In this document: in pieces, positions 50,963-61,266 of the stretch
How the letters are laid out: every line of letters starts with the position of its first letter
How positions within the stretch are numbered: the stretch's first letter is position 1
Source: Stramenopiles sp. TOSAG23-6
Lineage: Eukaryota > Sar
Direction of reading: 5' to 3'
NCBI GenBank assembly: GCA_900128565.1
Contig: LT635914.1
Span: 1-64,000, forward strand
Length of the DNA: 64,000 nucleotides
Made by a program: the position numbers and the translations under genes
Notes under the pieces: model-generated
The model's input: only the letters and a program-made list of their open reading frames with translations
The model's database searches: none
Told to the model about the DNA's origin: nothing

Positions 50963-51190
50963 GTACGTTTTCACTACATTTTACATATATTTTGTTTTTT
51001 CGTGTTTTTTACGAAAAAAAAAATTTGTACTTGAAAATTGTTTTTTTTACTCAAAAAAAAAAAAAAAAAAAAAAATATTTTTTTTTTTTTTTTTTTTTTT
51101 GAGTAAAAAAAACAATTTTCAAGTACAAATTTTTTTTTTCGTAAAAAACACGAAAAAACAAAATATATGTAAAATGTAGTGAAAACGTAC
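50963..51190. repeat. GlyRS intron halves meeting at dyad 51076/51077
   Basis: Copy of 15927-16154, with the same run of A, TA, run of T at the axis and no acceptor or downstream exon. Confidence 0.8.
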
Positions 51191-52396
51191 ATTATCGACT
51201 ACTCCATTTTTTACTGCTTCTCCTATAGATATCTCACATAACTTTCCATCGCCAAGTTGAGAAGAACTTGGAAAAAGTGGAATCTTCATATCAGAAATAT
51301 GTTTAAATTTTGGATGTTTCTTATTGTTAGGGTTAACAAAATGTTCAATTTCAGCCATTGGAAANTCACGAACGCGAATGAGTCCACCGCGAGGAGAAAT
51401 TTCATTGCGAAAGCCAATGCCTACCTGTGCAGCAGCAAATGGCATTTTGCCTGCATTAAATTCAAGGAGTCGCTTAAAGTTAACAAAAATTCCTTGTGCA
51501 GTNTCAGGACGGAGGAAACCTTTATTATGGCCTTCTGGGCCGATTGTTGTAGCAAACATTAGATTAAAAGGGAAAGAAGTACTTAACTCGTTGTCAGTCG
51601 TTGGNGATTTAATACCGAATCGTTCGAATTGTGAATCGAGTTCAGTTGGTGAAAAAGCATCAGCCTGAGCATGAATCCGTTCGAGCTCCCTGCGTTTAGC
51701 AGTTGGCATTTCTACATCTTTCAATAGCTCTTCAATATGAAGTTCAAGAAGTTTGTCAGCACGGTGAGGTTCACCAGTGACAAGATCTTTCACCATGAGA
51801 TCGGTGAAAAGGTCTACATGCCCTGATGTCTTGAGAACGGATTCTGGTGTAAGATTAGTGCAGTCAACTTCTAACATATTTTCCTGCATCACAAAGTGAT
51901 TGCGCCACAGAGAAATGAAGTTGGCCTTGAGGGCACAACCAGGAGGACCGAAATCGTAGAGCCCACCACAACCTCCATAGATCTCAAAAGATGGGACAAC
52001 GAAAAAACGTTGTTTCAAAAGTTTTTGCAAAGCTGCCTCGTCAGGAACTTCTAAATCGACGCTGACGTCTTTGAGTACTAACCGTAGATCTTTCGCCAAC
52101 TTTTGCATCTTTGTAACAGCAGCCTTAATCTCTTCAGCAGAATGATTTCCCTTATCTTTTTTCATGCCCCGTACAAGCTCTTTTTGGTTTGCGAGGAGAG
52201 ATCGAAGCTCGTCTGCTTTAGCTGAAAGGTCATCATTAATAGTCGTCATATTCTCAGGACTTGGTGTTGTCATGGAAATATTACAATGCGAGTAGCTGCA
52301 TAGCAAAGGAACTTGCAAATGACCGACGCGCACGAGCGGAACGATACCCGGTACACCGGCCGAACTGGCTCTTTCTGAACATATATAGGTATACAT
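51191..52396 (-). pseudogene. Glycyl-tRNA synthetase, 5' part (copy 4)
   Basis: Reverse copy of 49757-50962, with the same 402 codons and the same break. All four GlyRS copies in the window lack the 3' half. Confidence 0.92.
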
Positions 52397-52523
52397 ATGG
52401 TATAACTAACCCATCTCTTTTTCATTGCTCTTTCCTTTTTACTTTATTTCACAATAATCGATTGCTCCGCAGTCATCATTTTTAATAAACTATTGGTATA
52501 AAGTAGGCTTACAGTATTTGAAA

Positions 52524-54185
52524 ATGAAGTTTGTAGTCTTGATAGTTTTGGTAATTCGAATAAATTCGGTTGTTGAAGCAGCAGTAGGAGACGCTGAAAG
52601 AGTTTTAGATGTAGCACTTGGTGATTCTATAACTATTTTTAATACTACGATGGGAAGTTGGAAGGTTGGCTCTTTAAACTCGAGAGATTTTACTAAAGCA
52701 GAAGAAATTGGTAGAGGTACATATGGAATCGTAAGTGGCGGGACAATGAAACGCACTGAATCAACAAAAGAATATTTTGANTCGGATGCTGATTGTGATA
52801 ANCAAGTAGCATTAAAAGAGTTTATTGAACCAGCGCTACCTTATTCAATGACAAGAGAAATTGCGTTTTCTAACTTAATATGTAAGGCAAAACAGAGTGA
52901 ATGCTTACGTAAAAATTTGGTGGGTTACATCGGAAGCTTTTATCAAGATGGTGCTTTCGCTCCTAATCCAACCATTGTTTTTGAGAAGATTGAAAGGGGT
53001 CGCCCAAGTGTGAACGTTCAGCCGCAAATAATTGGTCCCAGAATTGTGAATAATTCCAGAAATCTGAAAGAAATAATTGATCTAATATATAATATAAGTT
53101 TTATGTCAAAAACAATGCCCAAAGATTTAATCGAAGAGAAAATACCCGGTGCAAGCAATGAGTTTGATAGTTTATTTAATGTNCTGGTTTTGGAACACTG
53201 GAAAAAATCAAGTATTTTTGATTGGTTTTGTAGTATCTTTTTAAGTGCAGCAAATGGCCTCAGATCAATGCACTCAAAAGGAGTTTACCATATGGATTTA
53301 AAACCAGAGAATTTATTTGTGGATTTTGAAAATTCTACAATTCGTATTGGAGACTTTGGTAATTCATGTGTAGAGTTAAATGGTGAATACGAAGATATTG
53401 TGGCAAGTTATAAGGAAGAATATGGCTTTAAGNGTCAAAAAGGTATGAGTCCAGAAGATATTGCCCGTTTTGATACATTTGTATATAATCAAAGTCATAC
53501 ATCATGGAGTGATTCTGGTTGGGGTTGTGACCCAAAATCAGTGACATATCCTTATAATGAAGCTTTGATACACTCTGTGAACCCTGTTGGNCCACCAAAT
53601 ATCGCGAATTGGTTTTCACATCTTCAAAATAATCTCGATTTTGAGAGTGCAAGTGATGAATTACTTAAAGGNTTTGAGTCATTTTTGGGGAATGATGGAA
53701 ATATGAAAAATATGGATATGTTTAGTGTTGGTGTAATCATGGTAGAGGTTTTATTAGGCCAAAATATAATACTGTGGAATCGATCATTTCGTGAGCATTT
53801 TCAAAAACATATTTATTGGATGCCTGAAGAAGAACGAAAAAGGCCGGTAGAAACCTTAATNAATTTTCTTGATAATCCGATTCCAGATAAGCCCTCTTTT
53901 GATAGCGGTACTTGGGTCCGTACGTATATGAAATATTACAATAGAAATATGATAACTGCCCCATTCTGGGGCTCTATTTGGAACTCCTTCAAAATCAAAC
54001 AAAAACATGATATTGCGAAACTTTTGGCGCCACTTTTGATTAAGGAATTGGAACGACCGACTGCGGAGAAACTGTTCGGTTTGATTCGCGCTGTCGTTGA
54101 AAGTGGCANGGGTACAAATATGCCAGACTCTGATGAAGAAGAAGGCGATGTTGGTAGATATAAAAAAAGACAAAAAACAGATTAG
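52524..54185 (+). CDS. Protein kinase with signal sequence (copy 4)
   Basis: Mirror of 47968-49629; 553 aa; ends in TAG. Confidence 0.85.
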   Translation: MKFVVLIVLVIRINSVVEAAVGDAERVLDVALGDSITIFNTTMGSWKVGSLNSRDFTKAEEIGRGTYGIVSGGTMKRTESTKEYFXSDADCDXQVALKEFIEPALPYSMTREIAFSNLICKAKQSECLRKNLVGYIGSFYQDGAFAPNPTIVFEKIERGRPSVNVQPQIIGPRIVNNSRNLKEIIDLIYNISFMSKTMPKDLIEEKIPGASNEFDSLFNXLVLEHWKKSSIFDWFCSIFLSAANGLRSMHSKGVYHMDLKPENLFVDFENSTIRIGDFGNSCVELNGEYEDIVASYKEEYGFKXQKGMSPEDIARFDTFVYNQSHTSWSDSGWGCDPKSVTYPYNEALIHSVNPVXPPNIANWFSHLQNNLDFESASDELLKXFESFLGNDGNMKNMDMFSVGVIMVEVLLGQNIILWNRSFREHFQKHIYWMPEEERKRPVETLXNFLDNPIPDKPSFDSGTWVRTYMKYYNRNMITAPFWGSIWNSFKIKQKHDIAKLLAPLLIKELERPTAEKLFGLIRAVVESGXGTNMPDSDEEEGDVGRYKKRQKTD

Positions 54186-54287
54186 TTGAGTCATAGGATA
54201 TATCTATCCGTTTTTAATGTAAATTGCCACAAAAAGATTACTTGCAAAAAGCTTTGATGAAACCTATGAGATTTATTGATTTTACAT

Positions 54288-57200
54288 TTATTTTTTATTA
54301 TTCTGGAATTCAATAAATACTAAATTTAATGCTTCATTTACGAGGCGCGTGTCGATACTTTCGTCAGATAACTGGTCAAATACTTGAACACAGTGCTCTG
54401 GCAAGATGGAAAACTCCAATCTCAATGCTTCACTTGAGCAACATTGAAGGAAATGTGACATAATTACATTCACTGCGGCAGTAGCTACTTCCAGGAGGCG
54501 ATACTGCGATGTACACGGAAGGTCTTCAAAACTTAAATTAGAAAAATCAAAACTTTTTCCTCCGACAATTACTTTGTTTGAAGTGTAAGTACCGTCAAAT
54601 TTTAGAAAAAGCTTACGATGATTTTCGTGAATTTTTGACGCAATAGAAGTAATGTAAAAATCCCGCAATTCCCAGAATGTCAATTTTAAACGAGACTGAG
54701 CATCAATGATAAATCTGTTGTAAATCATTCCTTTTTGTTGGAATAAATCTATAATATCCAAAGAATCTCTTTTTTCTTGGTTGTCTTCATTATCTTCCGA
54801 TCTGGATAAATTTGCAATCAAATATGAATTATTTTCACGCTTCCATTTAGCCCTTGACCTTATTTTTTTTTCTAATACCGCCCAACCTATACTTCTCTTT
54901 CTTCCTTTTCTAGCCTTTTTATTTTGTTTGGGTGATTTTGAATCGCTGCAACTGATTATAGAACCAAATTTATCTACGACCTTTCCCCACCGCTGGTATA
55001 AAATGTTCATTGTAAATATTCGATTGATTTGTCCTAAACCAGCCAGTGGTTCGTATATTTGCATTATATAAATATTACCTGTGTCATCTCCACAAGTCAA
55101 AGTTTTGTTGTCAGAAGAAACAAATATTGCAGTAATACAAACATAAAACTTATATTCACAGTACCTATACCCAGTAANGGGGCACCATAACATCATTCGT
55201 TGATCATAACCTCCAGATACAAGAAACATGAGATTTGGTGAAAATGCTAGCGTCGATATTGCCGCAGAATGTCCAGCAAATGCACCAGGCAGTGTCGAGA
55301 TTTCTGGTTTTCTAGCCAAACTTAGGGTATTCCANACTGCAATGTTAGAAATATCATCACCAATTGCAATTAAATTTCCATCTGCTGCAATGCACATGGC
55401 GCTTAATCTACCTCGAAGTTTTGGGTGATTGGAAGCATTCCAATTTGGTGTTGCATTACGTAAAGATAGTGAACTATTTTCAAGATCCACGCAATGTGTG
55501 TTCACCACCCCCACATCATTCATTACTACTAAGTAACTTCCATCTTCACCACTATTAGTGGAAAGCACGAATGAAGAAATAGGACCAAACTTCAAATTTA
55601 CATTATACAGTTTTTNAGGATTTGACCATGCGTTAGTTTTGCTACCAGATCCCCAAATTGCAATGAGTGAGTTTTTATCCCCCGAAATAAGACGGTCTTC
55701 ATTCACAACTAAGCATGTTATACCTGTGTTGTGTGCGGCCATTGTGCTTAATTCGGATGCTAGTAAGGATGCATGTGGTTGCTTCTTTNTCTTGCTTTGA
55801 ATGGCCGTGGAAAATTTCCACGCAACAATTTTTGAATCAACGTCATCACCGCCTGAGAAAAGTATTATTTCGCCACNCTTTTGGGGTGATGCAAATGCAA
55901 TTGATAAGACTGAATCTATATGCCCTTTGAGTTTACATGCTAATTGATTCAATTGTATATCCCATAAATGTAACGATAAGTCTAGTGAACCACACGCAAC
56001 GTACCGAGAATCATGACTTACTTTACAGCACATAACCCNATTAGAATGTTTGTGGGTTTTCCCATTCAGCATCAACCGTTTATCTGAAGAAGAACCTAAC
56101 TGCATTCCTGTATGGAGAAATAACCGCACAGTAGTGTCGTGGCTACAACTGGTGATGGTCCCATCATGGAGGAAATCACAACCGCTTACTGCATCATTAT
56201 GTCCACTAATAGATCGAATTACTTTGCATTTCTTAATATCCCAGAGCAAAATACTATTATCTAGCCCGCATGTAATAAGTTCTCCTTCTTTTTCATCNTT
56301 AAACGCCGCGCTTAATAAGCCACGTGAATGACCCTTATCTTCTCGTAGTACACAAATACAACCACCGTTATTTGGGTTCTTACCTAGGAACATATTACCT
56401 GTTGTACTCCACAGCATGGCACATCCGTCTAACGAAGTAGTGCAAAACACGTCGTTGCTTTGNTGCCAAGTCAATGACGTCACTCTGTCCAAATGGTGTG
56501 CTGTATATTTTATTTCGATGACAATTTTGCTCCCGGAAATATNATCAGTATCAAATAAAATGATATTGCCAGTGATATTACCAACAGCACACTTATCGCC
56601 AAATGGGGAAAAATCAACCGCAGTAAACTGACTTAATTCATACGCTGCAGACCACGAAGTTACTTGCTCNGAGGATTTCTTGCAATTCCAGAATCTTATT
56701 GCGGAGTCGGAAGATACTGATACAATCCAAAGTCCATTATATGTCAATGAAATATCTGAAACNGAGGAAGAGCTATGACCCCCNTCAATACGGGAAGTTA
56801 GTTCATACTCTGGGCTNTTCCAAATAAGAATATCCCCAGCTCTATCACCTGAAGCTATGCACTCTCTGCACCACGAAACACTTGTTATCCCAGAAGTGTG
56901 ACCTTCTAAGCTTTTATCTACTGTCATTGTTTCATCTATAGTTATTATTTGTAGATTTGCATTCTCAAATCCGATTAAAGCTTGAGCTTTATTCGGAGAC
57001 ATACACATTACATTCATTCTCATATCAGCATAAACATGNTTAGCGTCTTTTCGTTCAGTATCTTTGCATAGAAGTTTCTGTTGAATCAGTATGGGACAGG
57101 CGCCAAATGTGTCAATATTTGATTCCAATGTACTTGTACAAAAGTCCGCCGCAATGGATGAGATACCCTGACTNCCCAAAGCTTGCTGGAAAATCTTTGT

Positions 57201-60200
57201 AGGAGATGAATTCAGTTCTATTGATCGCTCTCTGAGAAAGAAAAAATGCTCTGTAATAGATTTTGTGAACATTGTAGTGAAACGCTTTAACGTATTATCA
57301 ATACTAATTTCAGGGAAGCGTAGCATTTTTGGAATTGCTGATTTCACTGGCTTAGAATTTTCGTTTCCCTTTGAGGTTAAATACTTTTGAATGCCTTGGA
57401 CAATTTCCCCTCTTCGAGATCGTAGACAATCTGGTAGAATCTTAGTNCTCGTCCCATTCTCANTTGTAATTACATTCTCAGTTAAAGGCTTCAGCTTTTC
57501 AGAATTTATAAAAGATTCACAAATTAAATTCGGCTTGGCTAAGATATTTGGAAGTAAATANTGAAAATGATCAATAAGTTCATACACAGATGCACCATCT
57601 AATACNATATAGGCCTTGAGAAATCTCAAATTGCAAAAGACTGAACATATTTGGAGAAATCCCATTTTCGAGGGATCTTGCAGTTGGCAAAGATAAAATG
57701 GATACACCTGAAGGGCATATGGATTTGGCTTACGGAAAGAATAATCACAATATGGATCCGAAACACTTCTGCACCATTGTACCAGAGCACTAACATAAAT
57801 GTCACGATTAGCCGAACCTGGACCTCCCAAGTATTTCGCTTCTATAATCTGTGATATTCTTTCATGNTGTATACACAACATGTTTGGATACGGACTCAGT
57901 TCTACAAGTTGTAGAAAACCTCGCATACTTGAAATTAGTGCATCAAGCAACCCTTTTTTAGTATATGATTGCTTCCGANTAGTTTCTACTATCTTCAAGA
58001 TGTTAGGAATATCACACGTAAAAATACCAAAAAGCGATAAGTGAATTAATGAGAATAAATTGCAAGTAACGTCATATCCGAATGTTTCTTCAAAATGTGT
58101 TATAACACAATTAATTATTCCGTCCAAACTGTTCGGAAAAGATTTGCGTGAAACCCCTAAGTCTTCAGAAAAGAAAATATATGTTGCAATTTCCAGATAT
58201 AGAGGTGTAATTGTGATGTTTTGAAATTCTGTGTTGGACANCATATCAATCAATGAGATAAGTGTATTATCTATATTTCTATGNAATAAAGATTTGCTGG
58301 CAATATTCGATCTTCTGATNAAAGATTTTACCACTAGAGTACTAAATTTTATCAAGGTCTTGCCAGATGGTAGTAAATGTTTGATGTCAAATACNGCAGT
58401 TTCTGGTTTTCCTTTCGGTAATTTCCCCATAGGCATGGTGATCATAATCATAATATGGCCATTGTTTCGAAAGCGATAAGGTATCCAGTCAAATTCTTCA
58501 GACTTGTACGGAACACTTAACTTATGAGCATCATCAATGCATATCAATAATTGAAGGTTATCTCTTTCAGCTTTAAGNGCAACTTTATCAAGCAAATTAA
58601 AAAAATACGGCCGGAGGCTGGAGTATTCTCCTGGGATTCTAGTATTGACACAAATTTCAAAACGTGNTTGAAGTTCAAAACACAAACGGAATAGCATACG
58701 TCTACAATCATAACTATTAGGTGATGCACCAACAAAATGAGATAAAGAAATTACACTATTGCGCTCCTTTTCTTTACAAACTTTAGGACATACATGAGCT
58801 ATCTTCGCACATAGTGTTGTCACGCCAATACCGGCAAGATTAAGGGGCCTTTCCCACACTAAAGGTTTTCCGTGTTCACCTGCTGTCCACAATTCATCCA
58901 TTATTTCATCAACTACTCGGTCATTAAAATCATCACTGAAATATGGTACATATTGAGATGTATATTGTGATACAAGGTGTTGGTGAAGAAAACTTTCTTG
59001 AATTAACAATTTATGCCCTGAAACTTCTAATTTTGATTGTGATGTTTTGACAGAGTCGTAGTTTCCAGGTAAACCATAAGTGCAAGGACTACAATCAAAT
59101 CCAAACTCGTACTGTAAAGCCTCAAATATGTCATCAATTGCTATACTTGCCAATGTATTTAAACTAAGTCTGTCTATACTATTCACCTCATTGAGTGCCC
59201 CTTGTCTACATTCATAAGTATTTCTACAAGATTTAGAAAACTTTTCATCATATGATTTAATATCAATTTCCAAAAGATTTAAATTCNAATTCTCCTTACT
59301 GATTTTTGTATTATTTTTCAATATTCGGTTGTATATGAAACGATGACTTGGAAGTGCTGAACGATTCATTGCTTTTATTGTCATGTGAAAGAGAGATCTC
59401 ACACCGTTAGCACCACACAATTTTGTATCCGGAATCCACCCATATTCTTCACCAATCAACGCAACATAGAATGGTTTACATGTTTTGATACCACGCTGCA
59501 TATTTTCCAACAAATTAAGTGACGTTTCAACGTGAGATCCATCTTTTAGTTGAACANGTATACACAAGTTTTTTTCTTTCAGTCGGCGATTCAATAATGG
59601 GACTACTACATTGTGGAAAACCCAATGTTCTTCTTCAAATCCCTTTCCTACNGATGCCAAATAAATGTATACATTCCGTTGAAATCCATGTGCTCGAAGG
59701 GCAGCCTCTCCTTCACCCCATATCATACAATGATGTGATGCACAGTCCTCTCTATGCATTAATATGAGTTCTCTTTGNTTTGCATTTTTTTGATTGATAG
59801 GTTTTTGTCTCGTCTTCCCTTGTGACATTTGCTTTGAAGAAATATTGGTGTAGTGAGACGACAATCGAATTTCGGTGCAATCATTGTGTATGTGGTGAGC
59901 ATGAAGCGTTTGAATAGGTATAGGCATTTTGATGTTTAAATGTGGCAAATGTACATGCGAGTTAATTTTTATGGGGTATACTTCTTCAACATCTGGAAAC
60001 CTAGAATTATTACTGCGACGTCTAGGTGACAATGAAGTAGATTTTTNTTTTTTATCTCCCNTAAAATATTTTTTNCGAGGTGAACATGATGTCGACGGAC
60101 GCATCCCACGTTGGGCAGAAAAAGCTTTTCTATTGTTANCATAACNTCGAGTTTTTGATTCTAAGTCAAAAGGTATACCAAACGTTGCCAATAGTTTTCT

Positions 60201-61061
60201 TTGCCTCTGATAATTAATATTCCCCGATTTCCCGCTTACTTTCTTCTCTTTTGATAACATTGCAGGGGCTGTAGAAGGACGTATTCTTTGCTTATACTGG
60301 TTGCCAGAGTTGCCGTATTTCGTTTGAGTTCGCATTTCTGATGAACTAGGGTTTCCAGTTGTTCTCAGTCGTTGCAAAGATTTATTGTATCGTNTGAAAT
60401 CTTCTTGTTTCTTTACATGGTATGGAATAGATTTTGAGTCTGATAGCTTCATGCTACTNTCCTTTGCTTTTCTTCCTCGTTGCATNTGCTTTGCCGTTAT
60501 TTGTGTGGCTCCAGGATTCACTGGATCTGGTCGCGGTATTATGTCGGCTGAAGCATTCATTGGTTCCGTATGCTCAAATGTTTTACTAGTATCGAACTCA
60601 CTTATTTTCAGAACTGGNTGCCGATTTTTGCGGATTCGTCTCTTTAGCCAGCTAGCAGAGACATGTTCTGTTCTCTGTCTCTCCATGCGCTCGGCCATTG
60701 CAAGCAATTTATGCATCTCTATATCTTTAGGGTTCATTAGAATACCTTTCTTGGCTGTGGTGATTGCGGCTGGGAACCTCTCCTGGGCAATCTGTTCTTT
60801 GCAAAGTTCTTTGCGACTTTTCTTCTTTCTTATCTTCTTCTTCTTCTTCTTCTCTGGAACTTCTATACGGTTCTGCACATCGTTATCAATTTGAGGAACT
60901 ATTTCATGTTTAGCTGTCTTTGCGTTTTCTACTTCTACAGCCGTAGACTTTTTGNTAGTATGACCAGAACCACGACCAAAGAATGAACCAACAACATCAA
61001 AACCCTCCATCTCTGGCAANTCTTTGGCAAACNCTCGAGGCTCTGAAGCGTTTCCCAACAT
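54288..61061 (-). CDS. DUF4062-like / NACHT-like / WD40 protein (copy 4)
   Basis: Mirror of 41092-47865, with an identical translation. The start codon is at 61061. Confidence 0.85.
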   Translation of the reverse strand: MLGNASEPRXFAKXLPEMEGFDVVGSFFGRGSGHTXKKSTAVEVENAKTAKHEIVPQIDNDVQNRIEVPEKKKKKKIRKKKSRKELCKEQIAQERFPAAITTAKKGILMNPKDIEMHKLLAMAERMERQRTEHVSASWLKRRIRKNRXPVLKISEFDTSKTFEHTEPMNASADIIPRPDPVNPGATQITAKXMQRGRKAKXSSMKLSDSKSIPYHVKKQEDFXRYNKSLQRLRTTGNPSSSEMRTQTKYGNSGNQYKQRIRPSTAPAMLSKEKKVSGKSGNINYQRQRKLLATFGIPFDLESKTRXYXNNRKAFSAQRGMRPSTSCSPXKKYFXGDKKXKSTSLSPRRRSNNSRFPDVEEVYPIKINSHVHLPHLNIKMPIPIQTLHAHHIHNDCTEIRLSSHYTNISSKQMSQGKTRQKPINQKNAXQRELILMHREDCASHHCMIWGEGEAALRAHGFQRNVYIYLAXVGKGFEEEHWVFHNVVVPLLNRRLKEKNLCIXVQLKDGSHVETSLNLLENMQRGIKTCKPFYVALIGEEYGWIPDTKLCGANGVRSLFHMTIKAMNRSALPSHRFIYNRILKNNTKISKENXNLNLLEIDIKSYDEKFSKSCRNTYECRQGALNEVNSIDRLSLNTLASIAIDDIFEALQYEFGFDCSPCTYGLPGNYDSVKTSQSKLEVSGHKLLIQESFLHQHLVSQYTSQYVPYFSDDFNDRVVDEIMDELWTAGEHGKPLVWERPLNLAGIGVTTLCAKIAHVCPKVCKEKERNSVISLSHFVGASPNSYDCRRMLFRLCFELQXRFEICVNTRIPGEYSSLRPYFFNLLDKVXLKAERDNLQLLICIDDAHKLSVPYKSEEFDWIPYRFRNNGHIMIMITMPMGKLPKGKPETXVFDIKHLLPSGKTLIKFSTLVVKSXIRRSNIASKSLXHRNIDNTLISLIDMXSNTEFQNITITPLYLEIATYIFFSEDLGVSRKSFPNSLDGIINCVITHFEETFGYDVTCNLFSLIHLSLFGIFTCDIPNILKIVETXRKQSYTKKGLLDALISSMRGFLQLVELSPYPNMLCIXHERISQIIEAKYLGGPGSANRDIYVSALVQWCRSVSDPYCDYSFRKPNPYALQVYPFYLCQLQDPSKMGFLQICSVFCNLRFLKAYXVLDGASVYELIDHFXYLLPNILAKPNLICESFINSEKLKPLTENVITXENGTXTKILPDCLRSRRGEIVQGIQKYLTSKGNENSKPVKSAIPKMLRFPEISIDNTLKRFTTMFTKSITEHFFFLRERSIELNSSPTKIFQQALXSQGISSIAADFCTSTLESNIDTFGACPILIQQKLLCKDTERKDAXHVYADMRMNVMCMSPNKAQALIGFENANLQIITIDETMTVDKSLEGHTSGITSVSWCRECIASGDRAGDILIWXSPEYELTSRIXGGHSSSXVSDISLTYNGLWIVSVSSDSAIRFWNCKKSXEQVTSWSAAYELSQFTAVDFSPFGDKCAVGNITGNIILFDTDXISGSKIVIEIKYTAHHLDRVTSLTWXQSNDVFCTTSLDGCAMLWSTTGNMFLGKNPNNGGCICVLREDKGHSRGLLSAAFXDEKEGELITCGLDNSILLWDIKKCKVIRSISGHNDAVSGCDFLHDGTITSCSHDTTVRLFLHTGMQLGSSSDKRLMLNGKTHKHSNXVMCCKVSHDSRYVACGSLDLSLHLWDIQLNQLACKLKGHIDSVLSIAFASPQKXGEIILFSGGDDVDSKIVAWKFSTAIQSKXKKQPHASLLASELSTMAAHNTGITCLVVNEDRLISGDKNSLIAIWGSGSKTNAWSNPXKLYNVNLKFGPISSFVLSTNSGEDGSYLVVMNDVGVVNTHCVDLENSSLSLRNATPNWNASNHPKLRGRLSAMCIAADGNLIAIGDDISNIAXWNTLSLARKPEISTLPGAFAGHSAAISTLAFSPNLMFLVSGGYDQRMMLWCPXTGYRYCEYKFYVCITAIFVSSDNKTLTCGDDTGNIYIMQIYEPLAGLGQINRIFTMNILYQRWGKVVDKFGSIISCSDSKSPKQNKKARKGRKRSIGWAVLEKKIRSRAKWKRENNSYLIANLSRSEDNEDNQEKRDSLDIIDLFQQKGMIYNRFIIDAQSRLKLTFWELRDFYITSIASKIHENHRKLFLKFDGTYTSNKVIVGGKSFDFSNLSFEDLPCTSQYRLLEVATAAVNVIMSHFLQCCSSEALRLEFSILPEHCVQVFDQLSDESIDTRLVNEALNLVFIEFQNNKK

Positions 61062-61266
61062 TGTNTAGATGCTCACTTACTGTTGTTGCATTTTCTCTAA
61101 TACTATGTGCGAGTAAAATTTGGACGTATATCGATGAATTGAATCTAAGAAATTTTGATACTAGCTATTAGATACTAATTTCGAGGGTATCAAAAAAGAA
61201 AATAAACGTTAACGTTACAACAACGTATGAAAATATTGGACAGGTTTGTACAATGAAACATGATTT